NCBI GenBank assembly: GCA_028712695.1
Contig: JAQTQZ010000010.1
Coordinates: 55,055 to 119,054 of the forward strand
DNA length: 64,000 nt
DNA from: Methylovulum sp.
GTDB taxonomy: Bacteria; Pseudomonadota; Gammaproteobacteria; Methylococcales; Methylomonadaceae
Direction of reading: 5' to 3'
Under the pieces are notes generated by a model. That model was given only the letters and a program-made list of their open reading frames with translations, was not told the origin of the DNA and did no database searches. Of the stretch, positions 63,929 to 64,000 are shown one piece after another (position 1 is the stretch's first letter; each line of letters opens with the position of its first letter). The translations under genes were made by a program, and so were the position numbers.

Positions 63929-63956
63929 TTGACAAAATTCTTGTAGGGGCTATAAT
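63929..63956 (+). promoter_or_regulatory. Strong sigma-70 promoter leading out of the window
   Basis: Perfect TTGACA (63929-63934) and TATAAT (63951-63956) with a 16-bp spacer. Transcription should start near 63963. The gene it drives lies beyond the window end; a consensus promoter of this strength is typical of stable RNA or abundant-protein genes. Confidence 0.8.
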
Positions 63957-64000
63957 TGTCGGCTTTCCCGATGGGCAGGTTGTTTCGGGGGAGGGTGGCC

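Overview
The window looks like part of the chromosome of a type I (gamma-proteobacterial, Methylococcales) methanotroph. The core genes are gamma-proteobacterial in type and order (parE, rlmD, cysM, miaB-ybeZ-ybeY-corC, ubiE-ubiJ-ubiB, hslV-hslU, map-glnD, glg genes). The methanotroph assignment rests mainly on a pair at 32.2-35.2 kb. It encodes a small secreted protein with the Trp-x-His signature of the copper-binding CorA/MopE family, followed by a large diheme MauG/peroxidase-like protein. That arrangement is known from Methylomicrobium album and Methylococcus capsulatus. A TIGR04073-type exosortase-associated protein and a large c-di-GMP signalling load fit the same group. No rRNA, tRNA, CRISPR array, complete insertion sequence or prophage was seen.

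Layout. 1-5.1 kb is accessory: the 3' end of an RTX-type secreted protein, a small membrane protein, and an unrecognised two-gene unit whose second gene carries nearly identical tandem TPR repeats. 5.1-13.8 kb is a minus-strand signalling block. In transcription order it holds a REC-HD-GYP regulator, a PhnD-like lipoprotein, a large hybrid histidine kinase and a MASE3 hybrid histidine kinase. 13.8-16.2 kb holds parE between copies of a dispersed palindromic repeat and a small inverted-repeat element. 16.2-22.5 kb is housekeeping plus envelope: rlmD, a ydbL/ydbH-like envelope set, cysM and a secreted discoidin-like protein.

22.9-31.7 kb is a complete Wsp-type chemosensory operon controlling a diguanylate cyclase (order R-C-BD-A-E-F). 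It has unusual parts: the two CheW adaptors are fused into one protein, the receptor has a Cache-like sensor and no recognisable HAMP, and the WspF methylesterase receiver domain has lost its phosphoacceptor aspartate. A hairpin with a T-run lies between receptor and kinase genes. Together with the HD-GYP regulator, the window encodes both synthesis and likely breakdown of c-di-GMP.

31.7-35.2 kb is the copper-related corA-corB pair, with a candidate sigma-54 promoter and an exact 20-bp direct repeat upstream. 35.5-39.0 kb has tex, the TIGR04073 protein and a methyltransferase. 39.0-45.8 kb is glycogen metabolism (glgA and glgB on minus, glgC and malQ on plus). 45.8-56.7 kb is housekeeping: cmoA, galE, then corC-ybeY-ybeZ-miaB, ubiB-ubiJ-ubiE-DUF971-hslU-hslV. 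57.0-64.0 kb has map-glnD, a second diheme cytochrome c peroxidase, trhO, tag, gloA and a strong sigma-70 promoter pointing out of the window.

All functions are read from sequence motifs and remembered family features. No database search was run.
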